Of a DNA stretch of 64,000 nt, positions 1 through 8,762 are shown piece by piece. The stretch is from Pseudoalteromonas peptidolytica (GTDB taxonomy: Bacteria > Pseudomonadota > Gammaproteobacteria > Enterobacterales > Alteromonadaceae). The notes beneath the pieces are model-generated. The model had not been told where the DNA came from. It saw nothing but the letters and a program-made list of their open reading frames with translations, and made no database searches. The position numbers were made by a program, and so were the translations under genes. The DNA lies in assembly GCF_012641745.1 (NCBI RefSeq), contig NZ_WEHZ01000003.1, positions 124,001 to 188,000 on the forward strand, given 5' to 3'. Position 1 is the stretch's first letter; every line of letters starts with the position of its first letter.

Positions 1-2
1 CT

Positions 3-443
3 GTCAACAATCAAAAAGCCATTAGTGGTCATTCAATGGGTGGTCATGGCGCCCTTGTCATTGGACTCAGAAATCCGGATATGTATACCAGCATTTCAGC
101 GTTCAGCCCTATCGTTAACCCGAGTAACTGCCCTTGGGGGGAAAAAGCCTTTTCAGGTTATTTGGGGGACGAGCCCCAGCACTGGCAGCAGTATGATGCC
201 ACGGTATTAATGACGAATTACGACCAGCCAGTAAAAAGACCGATATTGATAGAGCAAGGCACTGAGGATCAGTTTTTAGAAGCGCAGCTAAAACCTTGGT
301 TATTTAAAGAGGCAGCTGAAAACGCCAGTTACCCTATCACACTGAACACTCATGACGGCTATGATCATAGTTATTTTTTCATCTCAAGTTTTATTGATGA
401 GCACCTAGCCTTTCATCACCGTCACTTTGTAAGCCGTGACTAG
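3..443 (+). CDS. fghA: S-formylglutathione hydrolase, C-terminal part (5' end outside window)
   Basis: The frame is open from base 3, and the true start lies upstream of the window. The product is the C-terminal ~146 residues of an esterase-D type alpha/beta hydrolase. The nucleophile elbow GHSMGG is visible with its serine codon at 33-35. The acidic residue (EQGTEDQF, near 265) and the histidine (GYDHSYFF, near 365) follow in the right order. This family cleaves S-formylglutathione to formate and glutathione, the last step of glutathione-dependent formaldehyde detoxification in the cytoplasm. The usual partner gene, a class III alcohol dehydrogenase (frmA/adhC), would be expected just upstream but cannot be seen. 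The family assignment is firm; the substrate is inferred from the family. Confidence 0.88.
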   Translation, partial: VNNQKAISGHSMGGHGALVIGLRNPDMYTSISAFSPIVNPSNCPWGEKAFSGYLGDEPQHWQQYDATVLMTNYDQPVKRPILIEQGTEDQFLEAQLKPWLFKEAAENASYPITLNTHDGYDHSYFFISSFIDEHLAFHHRHFVSRD

Positions 444-512
444 ACTATGTTTTGTAGTGGCTGAACTCTTGAATAATAAGAAAGCTTGGTAGATAGCTAA
501 TAATGTGATTTG

Positions 513-726
513 TTATACCAATTTTCTTAATTAAGTGGTCAATTTTGAGGCGAGAAAATCTTGTCGATAGCCCCGCTAACGCGTCCTGCTATCGCCAAGG
601 TACCTACATCCGTGTAGGCAAGGTAAAAATTTTGCTATTTAGTTGTTCTAAATGAAAAATTTTTAACCCTGTTAGCGTCAGATTTACTCCTTCAAATTGA
701 GCAAGTATTAAGTCAAATTGGTATTA
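513..726. repeat. Modular intergenic repeat, copy 1 (near-complete, ~214 bp)
   Basis: It occupies most of the gap between the esterase and serine hydrolase genes. The ends are imperfect inverted repeats: GTTATACCAATTTTCTTAAT on the left, and TTAAGTCAAATTGGTATTAA on the right, which reads as TTAATACCAATTTGACTTAA on the other strand. Inside are a block also found in copy 3 (TTGAGGCGAGAAAATCTTGT), a GGTACCTA...GTAGGCAAGG block, an AT-rich palindromic centre around TTTAGTTGTTCTAAA, and a GTTAGCGTCAGATTTACTCC block. No ORF is present. The form fits a non-autonomous MITE-like or REP-like element; mobility is inferred, not shown. Confidence 0.75.
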
Positions 727-731
727 AGCAC

Positions 732-2060
732 TCATTGATTTTTAGACATCAAATACTCCGCTACTGCAGCGTATGCAGGCAATGCCGTCGGGTCAATGAC
801 GCTATTACCTGCACTTGGGTGTGATGCGAAGCGCACAATAACCATTTCAGCTTTTGGTGCAATATAAATTGTTTGCCCATGTACGCCACGCGCAGCATAC
901 GCGCCATATTGGTTATGAAAGTGCCACCACATACTCCGGTAGCTGCCATTTGGCAAAGTGGAAAATCCCGCTTTCTCAAAAGCTTGGGTAGACCCACCTG
1001 CAACAATGCTACCGACAGCAGCTTTGTCAATAACTTGTATACCTGCTACTTTCCCCTGATTTAACATCGTAAGGCCAAGTCTTGCCATATCACGTAAACT
1101 AGCACTTATCCCGCCTCCAGCAAAAGGAGTGCCGAGACCATCAACAGTAACGTCTGCATCTTGTTGCATGCCTAGGGGTTGCCACAAGAGCTCAGATACC
1201 ACCTCGTTGTACTTTTTCCCAGTTACACGAGAAATAATCCACCCTAGTACATCACTATTTACTGTTTTGTACCCAAACGATTCACCATGTTCACCGCTTG
1301 CTTTAATCGTTTGCAGGTATTCAAAATAACCTTGCGGCCCCTCATATCCTTTTGGTTTTGGCAGCGGGTTTGCTGCATATGCGTATTGCCATATATCCGC
1401 TTTTGGATCTGCATAGTTTTCACTATATTCTAGTGCAGTTGTCATATCCATCACCTGGCGCACGGTTGCGCCGCCAAAAGCTGAATTTTTTAATTCAGGA
1501 ATAATACTGGATACCATAAGGTTTTCATCTAGCTTTCCCTTTGCAATAAGCATTTCAGCAATAAGGCCTGTCACCGACTTTGTCATAGACATAACAGCAT
1601 GATTTTGAGTTTGATCTAAGCAGCCAAAGTATCGTTCATAGACAACTTTGCCTTGATGCAAAATTATGATGCCATCAGTATAATTTGCTTTCAGGCTTTG
1701 TTCCCAAGTAAGCTCCTTGTCATTTCCTGATGGTAAAAATGTCACATCGTCAATACCTGCTAGTAAATCAAACTCTAGTGGCCGATAACCAGCAATCTGA
1801 CGCTTTATGCTTTCTGTTGGCAAGAGCGCTCTCATATTGCACACAGACCACCGCAATTTAGGAAAACTAAAAAAGTTACTATCGGGTTGCGTTATCCGCT
1901 TATCTGGTTTGGGCGGGAAACCTTGCATCCACGCCATAGCCTTGGGATCAGACTGCTCTGCTGTCAATGTCGGTTTGCTGTGAGCCGAGTAACTACTGGA
2001 GATAAGAAGTAAAGTGCCCAGTAGCGGCAAGAATAAAGTGCTACCTTTGATTTTTCGCAT
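732..2060 (-). CDS. Secreted serine hydrolase of the class C beta-lactamase/PBP4*/EstB family
   Basis: A 442-residue protein if started at 2060, where a GAAAGGAAT ribosome site precedes the ATG; an ATG at 2096 would add 12 residues before the signal peptide and looks less likely. Residues 1-28 form a signal peptide (basic MRKIKG, hydrophobic core, cleavage near SAHS), so it acts in the periplasm or outside. The S-x-x-K nucleophile motif is SMTK at 158-161, and a tyrosine near 264 (FGYKTVNSD) and an HGQ motif near the C-terminus fit the three-motif pattern of the beta-lactamase (PF00144) fold. These enzymes act as DD-peptidases, esterases, amidases or nylon-oligomer hydrolases; nothing here singles out one substrate. 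It stands alone, with repeat copy 1 directly after its stop codon. Confidence 0.85.
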   Translation of the reverse strand: MRKIKGSTLFLPLLGTLLLISSSYSAHSKPTLTAEQSDPKAMAWMQGFPPKPDKRITQPDSNFFSFPKLRWSVCNMRALLPTESIKRQIAGYRPLEFDLLAGIDDVTFLPSGNDKELTWEQSLKANYTDGIIILHQGKVVYERYFGCLDQTQNHAVMSMTKSVTGLIAEMLIAKGKLDENLMVSSIIPELKNSAFGGATVRQVMDMTTALEYSENYADPKADIWQYAYAANPLPKPKGYEGPQGYFEYLQTIKASGEHGESFGYKTVNSDVLGWIISRVTGKKYNEVVSELLWQPLGMQQDADVTVDGLGTPFAGGGISASLRDMARLGLTMLNQGKVAGIQVIDKAAVGSIVAGGSTQAFEKAGFSTLPNGSYRSMWWHFHNQYGAYAARGVHGQTIYIAPKAEMVIVRFASHPSAGNSVIDPTALPAYAAVAEYLMSKNQ

Positions 2061-2148
2061 GCTGATATTCCTTTCGGGGAAGTGTATTAACATCAATTGC
2101 TATAACTTTAATCTCAGCCTCTCACTTCAGCAAACTTTATTTCTGTGA

Positions 2149-2177
2149 CGAAAAAAGGCGTACATCCTGTACGCCTT
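2149..2177 (-). terminator. Rho-independent terminator of fabY
   Basis: A perfect 10-bp stem (AAGGCGTACA / TGTACGCCTT) with a 3-nt loop is followed on the minus strand by a run of Ts. It lies 32 bases after the fabY stop codon. Confidence 0.85.
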
Positions 2178-2208
2178 GCTTGCTTAACATTAATCTTTCT
2201 TGTCTTAC

Positions 2209-4110
2209 TTATTCGGTCAAATCTGCATAGGGGTTATGTGAGCACAATTGAATGCTTTGTGTAAACCCTGGAATAGATAGTTCATGTTCGCTTATCACCA
2301 GTGCAGATTCATCAATCATCCCCTCGCCAAAGCGATAAATAATCTCAAATTGACCATGATCTGCGGCGTATTGATACGCAACCTGCCGCTGTGATGTTTG
2401 TCCTAATTTTTGTTCATATTCAGTAAGTTGTTCTTGACTATAACGCTTACTTATCAGCTTTTTAGTGAGTGTAGGAGAAAACACAGTCGCAGTGGCGTTA
2501 TTTCCACCAAACCCTTTTGAATTTATAAACGCTATATCCATAGGGTCGCAATGATAGTGCTCGGTACGAATATCTAGATGCTCGTCATATACATCATCAG
2601 CAACACCGCTAATGGTTGTGATCCCTGGCATGATATTGTATTCAAACACCCCCAGTGCCATTGCTAATTGATCGCCAGAAGCTGGCGCAATGGTGTGACC
2701 AACATACGCTTTTGGCGCCGCAACTTTCCAGCCATTGATCGAAAACGTTTGTGCTAATTTATGATATATCAGTGACTCTGTAACACGATTTTGTGGTGTA
2801 CTTGAGCCATGGGCAAGAATAAAGCTACGTTTTGCTAACGCCTCTGAACCGGCAATTTGTTGAGCAAGTGCAACTGATTTAGCCATAGTAATATAGTTGC
2901 CAGGACCTGGGGCGGTTATCGATTTCTTTACCCCATCAGCATTAACAAACACATCTGCTACAGATCCCATAATATGGGCACCTAATTCCAGTGCTAAAGC
3001 ATCATCCATTAAGATAGCCACTTGAGCACCTTCTCCGATAGTGAAGCCGCAATTTTCGCCAAAAGGACGGCTTGTTTTGCGATAGTTTACTTCATCAGTG
3101 CCATCAAGTTTACGTAACCCCTCTTCGTTCGCCAGCGCTCCCATATTACCAAACCCCTCTATAATTTCAGGAGTAATAGCACATTCAACACTGGCAACGA
3201 TTGCTACGCGAGTCCGACCTGCTTGTATATCGTTAACCGCGGCGCGTAAATTATATAGGAAGGTTGCGCATGCGCCTGTTGTTGTAAATGTAGTGCCAAC
3301 GCTTCCTGTCACATACGCATTGATAAAATCAGTGGACATCGTGTTGAGTCCGAGCGCTAGCTGTTTGGTGCTTACCCTATCACCACGTAAACGGCTACGA
3401 ACTAGTCCCCCTAGCCCTTCATCGTGCATTTGCCCTGCAATAGACGCTGAATATGTACCTATTTGATCAGGGCGTACACTGTTCATCACATTTTCCCACT
3501 CTAGACCAGTTGAGCGGATAGCATCCGTAGCGGCAAAAATCGTAGCCTGCAAACCTCTGGGCTGATAGCGACTGTTATACATCAACGCGGGATCAAACCC
3601 TGTTGGTAATTGTCCAGCAGCTTTAATCGGGTTATCTCTGTAGCTGTCATGTTTTACTTCAACTTGATCCGTAATGGTGACTTCGACTGTTTTCGGATCG
3701 AGTTCGAGTATTTGCCAACTCTCAGGTGTGGGATTAGGTAAATCGCGTTTGCGACAGTTAAATACAATTTTACTGTCGTTATTCGTTTTCATTGTCAGTT
3801 TCTGCTGCCAAGGAGTAGCGTCAACATCAAAGTGGTTTTTTTCGATCTTACGAATTAACGTACCCGCTAAGATCTGCTCACCAAAACGCGATTCAACTTC
3901 AGATTCTCTTATTACTTGGTTGTCGTTATCTACAAGTTGACCATCAATAAAACGGACTAAGTTCATCAAGCTTGCAAGACCTAAGTATGTTTCTTGTCTG
4001 TCTTTGGCCTCTAATTTGTCGAGTACAATCCGTTTAAAGCCTTGATGGAAAGAGGTGCGCCCAGCGGCGTTAATCCCCCCCATTCCTACAATAATTGGCA
4101 ATGCTGTCAT
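2209..4110 (-). CDS. fabY: Beta-ketoacyl-ACP synthase, FabY type
   Basis: A 633-residue thiolase-fold condensing enzyme, far longer than FabB/FabF (~410) and matching the FabY class known from Pseudomonas aeruginosa (~634). The N-terminus (IIVGMGGINAAGRTSFHQGF) is typical of that class. The active-site cysteine is C281 in TTGACATFL; the two histidines are H434 (AHGSSTPQNR) and H472 (YVGHTIAPASGD). In P. aeruginosa, FabY condenses acetyl-CoA with malonyl-ACP and starts fatty acid synthesis in place of FabH. The same reaction is inferred here from homology; whether this genome also has fabH cannot be seen. It is a single-gene unit with its own terminator, divergent from an AraC-family gene across 117 bases. 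Confidence 0.85.
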   Translation of the reverse strand: MTALPIIVGMGGINAAGRTSFHQGFKRIVLDKLEAKDRQETYLGLASLMNLVRFIDGQLVDNDNQVIRESEVESRFGEQILAGTLIRKIEKNHFDVDATPWQQKLTMKTNNDSKIVFNCRKRDLPNPTPESWQILELDPKTVEVTITDQVEVKHDSYRDNPIKAAGQLPTGFDPALMYNSRYQPRGLQATIFAATDAIRSTGLEWENVMNSVRPDQIGTYSASIAGQMHDEGLGGLVRSRLRGDRVSTKQLALGLNTMSTDFINAYVTGSVGTTFTTTGACATFLYNLRAAVNDIQAGRTRVAIVASVECAITPEIIEGFGNMGALANEEGLRKLDGTDEVNYRKTSRPFGENCGFTIGEGAQVAILMDDALALELGAHIMGSVADVFVNADGVKKSITAPGPGNYITMAKSVALAQQIAGSEALAKRSFILAHGSSTPQNRVTESLIYHKLAQTFSINGWKVAAPKAYVGHTIAPASGDQLAMALGVFEYNIMPGITTISGVADDVYDEHLDIRTEHYHCDPMDIAFINSKGFGGNNATATVFSPTLTKKLISKRYSQEQLTEYEQKLGQTSQRQVAYQYAADHGQFEIIYRFGEGMIDESALVISEHELSIPGFTQSIQLCSHNPYADLTE

Positions 4111-4227
4111 GTTATTTCTACTTCTGAACTAAGATAATGCTGTGATTTTAATTGCATTTTCACATAGCTCTTATCAAAATGCGCCATATATAAATTAATT
4201 TTCGCCAACTTGAAGAGGTCGGAGCAG

Positions 4228-5220
4228 ATGAAGCCTTGTACAAAAATCGCCATTGTTCTTTATCGACATATGCTCATTACGAGTGTTACTTTACCATTGG
4301 AGATGCTAAAAGCGGGACAAGCCTTTGCGAAAGTACATCTAAAAGACGCTTATACCCCTTTAGACATTGTGCTTTGTAGTAGTCATGGTGAGGCAATAAA
4401 AGCGGATGAATACATCACATTAGAAGCACAAAGCGATTTTAGCGCATTACCCTTGTATGACTATATTATCGTACCGAGTATTTGGCGTAATCCACGACCT
4501 ATAGTAAAACAGAATCAAGAATTGAGCGCATCGCTCGCAGATGCGTGGGAAGCAGGCAGCACCTTAATTGGTGTTGGTACAGGGGTGTGTTTTTTAGCCA
4601 GCTCAGGATTGTTAAACGGCCATTCAGCCACAACCCATTGGCATTTTGCCAAGCAATTCTCGCAGCTTTATCCTAATGTCGAATTAAAACCAGATTACTT
4701 TATCACGCAATCCGAGCGGATTTACACCATCGCCAGTCTCAATGCGCTGGCAGACGTTATAGTTCATCTTATAGAACTGTTATATGGCACAGATGCGGCA
4801 CATCATGTACAGCAAAACTTTTCTCACGAGATCCGAAAACCATATGAAGAGCAGCGCTATTTAGAAGGTGCGGTTGACCGTCATGCTGACGAACAGATCG
4901 CCGCAATCCAATTTTGGCTCAAGAACAATGCCGCTGATGAGATCACTTTACCAGCTGTAGCAAGTCAGTTTGATATGAGTTATCGCACCTTCAATCGCCG
5001 TTTTAAACAAGCTACGGGCCAAACAGCGGTCGGCTACTTACAGCAAGTAAGGGTTGAAATGTGTAAAGAGCTACTGGCCAGTAGTAATCTATCCATACAG
5101 GATATTGCCCTGACCTGTGGGTTCAACTCTCAAGGTCAATTGAGTCGTGTGTTTCGCCAGCTGATCGGCAAGTCCCCTTCAACGTATCGTGACGTAGTAC
5201 GCAAAAAGCTGTTCTCATAA
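4228..5220 (+). CDS. AraC-family transcriptional regulator with DJ-1/PfpI-like domain (GlxA type)
   Basis: 330 residues from the ATG at 4228, preceded by AGAGG and GGAG; an in-frame TTG at 4210 is less likely. The N-terminal ~170 residues form a DJ-1/PfpI (glutamine amidotransferase-like) domain, with VGTGVCFLASSGLLNG and HSATTHW marking the usual nucleophile region. The C-terminal ~100 residues are a double helix-turn-helix AraC DNA-binding domain (VASQFDMSYRTFNRRFK, then DIALTCGFNSQGQLSRVFRQ). Regulators of this form usually activate catabolic genes in response to small amines or amino-acid derivatives; the ligand is unknown here. It is divergent from fabY, so control of fabY or of itself is possible, but that is inference from position only. 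Confidence 0.85.
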   Translation: MKPCTKIAIVLYRHMLITSVTLPLEMLKAGQAFAKVHLKDAYTPLDIVLCSSHGEAIKADEYITLEAQSDFSALPLYDYIIVPSIWRNPRPIVKQNQELSASLADAWEAGSTLIGVGTGVCFLASSGLLNGHSATTHWHFAKQFSQLYPNVELKPDYFITQSERIYTIASLNALADVIVHLIELLYGTDAAHHVQQNFSHEIRKPYEEQRYLEGAVDRHADEQIAAIQFWLKNNAADEITLPAVASQFDMSYRTFNRRFKQATGQTAVGYLQQVRVEMCKELLASSNLSIQDIALTCGFNSQGQLSRVFRQLIGKSPSTYRDVVRKKLFS

Positions 5221-5237
5221 ATAGCTGTCAGCAATCT

Positions 5238-5714
5238 CTAGAGAATTTGCGACACCGTTAAAGTTTGTTCCTGACCATTGAATAAAAACGAAATATCATC
5301 ATCGATGGTAAGCCCTTGCAAGCGCTTTGCAAGTGGTGCGTCAAACGTGATTACAAGTACAGGGGTCTCTTTATATTGAATTTTTAGACCACCTTCACTA
5401 GGTGCAAAATAAAACCAATGGCGGTCACCTTGTTCATCATCTATTGCAACTAACGCATTATAGGTAATCGTGTTACTAACTGGATTACTCACCTGATTGA
5501 AGATCTGTTGCTTTGCCAAATACATTGCATCAACGCGCTCGCTTTGCCCTTCAGCCAAATAACCATACTCAATGCTGAGTGAGTCATATTGGGTTTCAGC
5601 AGCGCTTTGTTCATGAGTCGCATCTGCACGAGCACTGTTTGCAGCAGCAGTCGCTTCTATCAACTTTTGTTCCAGTGCAAATTTTAAATACTCAATAAAA
5701 ATCGTTTTAATCAT
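5238..5714 (-). CDS. GreA/GreB-family-like transcription factor
   Basis: 158 residues, same size as GreA/GreB. The N-terminal ~75 residues are helical and Ala/Glu rich, with an ATHEQSAAETQYDSLSIEYGYLAEGQ-like stretch (residues about 32-57) typical of the Gre-like subgroup found in Alteromonadales. The C-terminal half (YNALVAID... to FLFNGQEQTLTVSQIL) fits the FKBP-like domain that binds RNA polymerase. Classical Gre factors have an acidic tip that stimulates RNA cleavage in the polymerase secondary channel; the equivalent acidic pair is not obvious here, so it may bind polymerase without cleavage activity. Its start overlaps the stop of the lipoprotein gene by four bases (ATGA), which implies translational coupling. 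Confidence 0.6.
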   Translation of the reverse strand: MIKTIFIEYLKFALEQKLIEATAAANSARADATHEQSAAETQYDSLSIEYGYLAEGQSERVDAMYLAKQQIFNQVSNPVSNTITYNALVAIDDEQGDRHWFYFAPSEGGLKIQYKETPVLVITFDAPLAKRLQGLTIDDDISFLFNGQEQTLTVSQIL

Positions 5715-6145
5715 CGATAGTTAACCGCAATAACATGAGATGCGAAAAGCCGTTCTCCGTCCACACTCAATTCCAAACGTAACATCCAACGCATCGATTT
5801 ATCCGTACACATACCAACCATTGTCGAGGCCTCTAGTGTGTCTGCGTCGAAGAAGACTGGAATTCTGCCCATATTCATGTTTTCACCTTCCAACCAAGCT
5901 GAGTGCACCACTACTTTAGTCGCACTTTTGAGTCCTATGGTAAATTCGGTTTCAGGTTCTACCTGCCCAGAGCCCAGATAAATAGAGACCTGAGGTGTTA
6001 AGTTACATGGTGATGAAAATTTACAGACATTTCTTGTTACTGAACTTTCACTTTTTTCTGAACTTTCATGTATAATGATATTTGGGTCTGAACAGGCCAC
6101 GAGGAAAATACCTAGCAATCCTATTGTTAATTGCTTTACAACCAT
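5711..6145 (-). CDS. Putative lipoprotein, candidate cbb3/copper accessory protein
   Basis: 144 residues. A lipoprotein signal is clear: KQLTIGLLGIFLVAC with the lipobox cysteine at residue 18 and D after S at +2 (CSD), so inner- or outer-membrane sorting is uncertain. The mature part is a small beta-rich domain with two nearby cysteines (VCKFSSPC) and a Met-rich turn (EGENMNMGRIPVFF) followed by MVGMCTDKSMRW. I do not recognise a named family. Its pattern resembles FixH/YtkA-like periplasmic beta-sandwich domains with a methionine patch, but this is impression, not alignment. It is divergent from ccoN across 305 bases and coupled to the downstream Gre-like gene. Confidence 0.6.
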   Translation of the reverse strand: MVVKQLTIGLLGIFLVACSDPNIIIHESSEKSESSVTRNVCKFSSPCNLTPQVSIYLGSGQVEPETEFTIGLKSATKVVVHSAWLEGENMNMGRIPVFFDADTLEASTMVGMCTDKSMRWMLRLELSVDGERLFASHVIAVNYR

Positions 6146-6450
6146 AGGGGTTTACCGTCACTTCTGAATCCTGCGCAGTGTACGCAAGTTTCGGGGGAAT
6201 TGCTAGGTTGCTTAAGAAGCGAACAAAAAGCGTTTGAAAACTTGATTGATGTCATAATTTTAGGCGTTTTAGGTATCTTTTCATAAGCAAAAAAATTATC
6301 ATTTCCTCGCAAAAATAAAGGTTTCTCGGGCTGGTTAGGTTTTCACTCATATTTTGAGTTAAAACATGACGGGCTTGAGGAAATATAACTAGGGCCTGTA
6401 ATTCAGGTAATTCATTTCTAATCGCAATAAATTGCAGCGGAATCCAGAAA
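6146..6450. other. Divergent intergenic region between lipoprotein gene and ccoN
   Basis: About 305 bases with no plausible gene. It should hold the promoter of the ccoNOQP operon and that of the lipoprotein/Gre-like pair. An FNR-like half-perfect site is described separately. The ccoN ribosome site is weak: only GCGGAA, 12 bases before the ATG. Confidence 0.6.
6242..6255 (+). promoter_or_regulatory. Candidate FNR box upstream of ccoN
   Basis: TTGAT-TGAT-GTCAT has one perfect FNR half-site (TTGAT) and a weak second half (ATCAA expected). A TATCTT -10-like hexamer follows at about 6274, which would place the site close to -40 as in class II FNR promoters. An fnr gene lies in the same block, and ccoN operons are commonly FNR/Anr controlled. 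The match is imperfect, so this is only a candidate. Confidence 0.4.
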
Positions 6451-7884
6451 ATGAGCCAAACAGTAGCATCACAAACTGAGTACAATTATAAAGTTGTACG
6501 CCAATTCGCTATCATGACAGTGATTTGGGGCATTGTTGGCATGGGTGTAGGTGTATTTATCGCAGCGCAACTTGCGTGGCCTGCGTTAAACTTCGACATT
6601 CCATGGTTAACTTACTCTAGACTTCGTCCGTTACACACGAACGCAGTAATCTTTGCATTTGGTACAAGTGCACTATTTGCAACCTCTTACTATGTTGTTC
6701 AGCGCACGTGTCAAACGCGCCTGTTCTCTGACAAACTTGCCGCATTTACCTTTTGGGGTTGGCAAGCCATTATCGTAGCTGCGGCTATCACGCTTCCTCT
6801 AGGTATTACTTCTTCTAAAGAATATGCTGAACTAGAGTGGCCAATTGATATCGCAATTGCAGTAGTATGGGTTACTTATGCTGTAGTATTCTTTGGTACT
6901 CTTATCAAGCGTAAAGTGTCACACATCTATGTAGCAAACTGGTTCTATGCTGGCTTCATCATTACTGTTGCAGTGCTTCACATTGTAAACAGCATGGCTA
7001 TCCCTGTATCTTTAACTAAATCATATTCAATCTACGCAGGTGCTGTAGATGCAATGGTTCAATGGTGGTATGGCCACAACGCAGTAGGTTTCTTATTAAC
7101 TGCGGGCTTCCTTGGTATGATGTACTACTTCGTACCAAAACAAGCTGGTCGTCCGGTATACTCATACCGTTTATCAGTTGTTCACTTCTGGGCGCTTGTT
7201 TCTCTTTATATTTGGGCAGGTCCTCACCACTTACACTACACTGCGCTACCTGACTGGACTCAATCTTTAGGTATGGTGATGTCAGTTATCTTATTCGTTC
7301 CTTCTTGGGGTGGTATGATCAACGGTATCATGACGCTATCTGGCGCTTGGCACAAACTACGTACTGACCCAGTGCTGCGCTTCCTAGTTGTATCTCTATC
7401 TTTCTACGGTATGTCTACGTTCGAAGGTCCGATGATGGCAATCAAGTCAGTAAATGCACTTTCTCACTATACCGACTGGACTGTTGGTCACGTACACTCA
7501 GGTGCACTAGGTTGGGTTGCTATGATTTCTATCGGTGCAATTTACCACTTAATCCCTGCGCTATTTGGTCACGGTAATATGTACAGCATCAAGCTAGTTA
7601 ATACGCACTTCTGGCTGCACACAGTAGGTGTTGTACTTTACATCGTTGCAATGTGGATCTCTGGTGTTATGCAAGGTCTAATGTGGCGTGCAGTTAATGC
7701 TGACGGTACATTAATGTACAGCTTTGTTCAGTCACTAGAAGCTTCTAAGCCTTTCTATATTATGCGATTCCTAGGCGGTGTATTCATCGTGGTTGGTATG
7801 CTAGTAATGGCTTATAACGTATTCCGTACGGTTACTGCAAAAAGTGGTCAATTAGCCACTGATGCAAACCCGCAAGTGGCTTAA
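6451..7884 (+). CDS. ccoN: cbb3-type cytochrome c oxidase subunit I
   Basis: 477 residues with about 12 membrane segments. All metal ligands expected for cbb3 oxidases are visible: H62 and H349 for the low-spin haem b, H347 for haem b3 (WTVGHVHSG), H209 (WWYGHN), H259 and H260 (GPHHLHY) for CuB, and Y253, the tyrosine cross-linked to a CuB histidine in this class. Each position is two greater than in the Pseudomonas stutzeri enzyme. It reduces oxygen to water at low oxygen and pumps protons across the inner membrane. It is the first gene of ccoNOQP, with only 12 bases between its stop and the ccoO start. Confidence 0.97.
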   Translation: MSQTVASQTEYNYKVVRQFAIMTVIWGIVGMGVGVFIAAQLAWPALNFDIPWLTYSRLRPLHTNAVIFAFGTSALFATSYYVVQRTCQTRLFSDKLAAFTFWGWQAIIVAAAITLPLGITSSKEYAELEWPIDIAIAVVWVTYAVVFFGTLIKRKVSHIYVANWFYAGFIITVAVLHIVNSMAIPVSLTKSYSIYAGAVDAMVQWWYGHNAVGFLLTAGFLGMMYYFVPKQAGRPVYSYRLSVVHFWALVSLYIWAGPHHLHYTALPDWTQSLGMVMSVILFVPSWGGMINGIMTLSGAWHKLRTDPVLRFLVVSLSFYGMSTFEGPMMAIKSVNALSHYTDWTVGHVHSGALGWVAMISIGAIYHLIPALFGHGNMYSIKLVNTHFWLHTVGVVLYIVAMWISGVMQGLMWRAVNADGTLMYSFVQSLEASKPFYIMRFLGGVFIVVGMLVMAYNVFRTVTAKSGQLATDANPQVA

Positions 7885-7896
7885 GGGGTGTCGAGT

Positions 7897-8571
7897 ATGA
7901 GCAACAATAACTCAACAAACAAACACGAAATCGTCGAAAAGAACGTTGGCCTAATGGCTATCTTAACGGTATTCGCGATTAGCTTTGGTGCATTAGTTGA
8001 AATCACTCCCCTAATGTTCCAAAAAGATACCACTCAGCCGGTAGAGGGTCTACGCCCACTGACTGCGCTTGAAATGGAAGGTCGTGACATCTACGTTCGT
8101 GAAGGTTGTTATAACTGTCACTCACAAATGGTTCGTCCATTCCGTGATGAAGTAGAGCGTTATGGTCACTACTCTGTAGCAGGTGAGTCGGTATGGGATC
8201 ACCCATTCCAGTGGGGCTCCAAGCGTACAGGTCCAGACCTTGCTCGCGTTGGTCAACGTTATTCAGACGATTGGCATTATGCGCACCTAATGGATCCTCG
8301 CTCTGTAGTACCTGAGTCAAATATGCCTGGCTACCCTTGGCTTGATACTACTAAGGTAGATACCACTTATACTCTGAAAAAATTACAAGTGTTCCGTGAT
8401 GCTTTTGGTATTGATAAGTCGTCAGACCGCTACAATGGCAAAGGCTACGGTGATGATGCTGAACTACAAGCGCAAGTTGATGAAATCCACGCGATGAACG
8501 GTGGCGAAGGTGCAACAGAAATGCAAGCACTAATCGCTTACTTACAGCAACTTGGCACACATTTGAAGTAA
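7897..8571 (+). CDS. ccoO: cbb3-type cytochrome c oxidase subunit II (monohaem cytochrome c)
   Basis: 224 residues from the ATG at 7897, which has AAGGGG eight bases upstream; an in-frame GTG at 7888 lies inside that ribosome site and is rejected. One membrane anchor (about residues 18-37) holds a periplasmic cytochrome c domain. The haem site is CYNCH at 71-75 and the axial methionine is probably M143 ([11 protein letters not shown]). It passes electrons from CcoP to CcoN. Haem attachment depends on the Ccm system, which is encoded at 51.4-58.4 kb of this window. Confidence 0.96.
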   Translation: MSNNNSTNKHEIVEKNVGLMAILTVFAISFGALVEITPLMFQKDTTQPVEGLRPLTALEMEGRDIYVREGCYNCHSQMVRPFRDEVERYGHYSVAGESVWDHPFQWGSKRTGPDLARVGQRYSDDWHYAHLMDPRSVVPESNMPGYPWLDTTKVDTTYTLKKLQVFRDAFGIDKSSDRYNGKGYGDDAELQAQVDEIHAMNGGEGATEMQALIAYLQQLGTHLK

Positions 8572-8576
8572 TTGTT

Positions 8577-8762
8577 ATGGATTACGGCACATACAGAGGC
8601 ATTTTGACTCTGGTAATTTTGGTACTGTTTTTAGTGATTGTTGTGTGGGCATATAGCAAGCGTTCTAAGCGCCGTTTCGACGACGCAGCTAATGCCATTT
8701 TTGAAGATGAGAAAAAACACAATAGCACTATCTCTAACGAGGAAAAGGAGTCTGAAAAATGA
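8577..8762 (+). CDS. ccoQ: cbb3-type oxidase subunit IV
   Basis: 61 residues: one membrane helix (about residues 8-28) followed by a short charged cytoplasmic tail (SKRSKRRFDDAANAIF). Size and position between ccoO and ccoP are diagnostic. In other bacteria CcoQ stabilises the oxidase complex but is not catalytic. Its stop overlaps the ccoP start by four bases. Confidence 0.92.
   Translation: MDYGTYRGILTLVILVLFLVIVVWAYSKRSKRRFDDAANAIFEDEKKHNSTISNEEKESEK

Noticed and set aside
3098..3466. A 122-codon plus-strand reading frame inside fabY
   Set aside because: It is antisense to a strongly conserved gene, has no ribosome site and shows no family pattern; a shadow of fabY codon use.
6252..6485. 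A 77-codon minus-strand frame crossing the ccoN start
   Set aside because: It overlaps the ccoN promoter and start, has no clear ribosome site and no recognisable domain.
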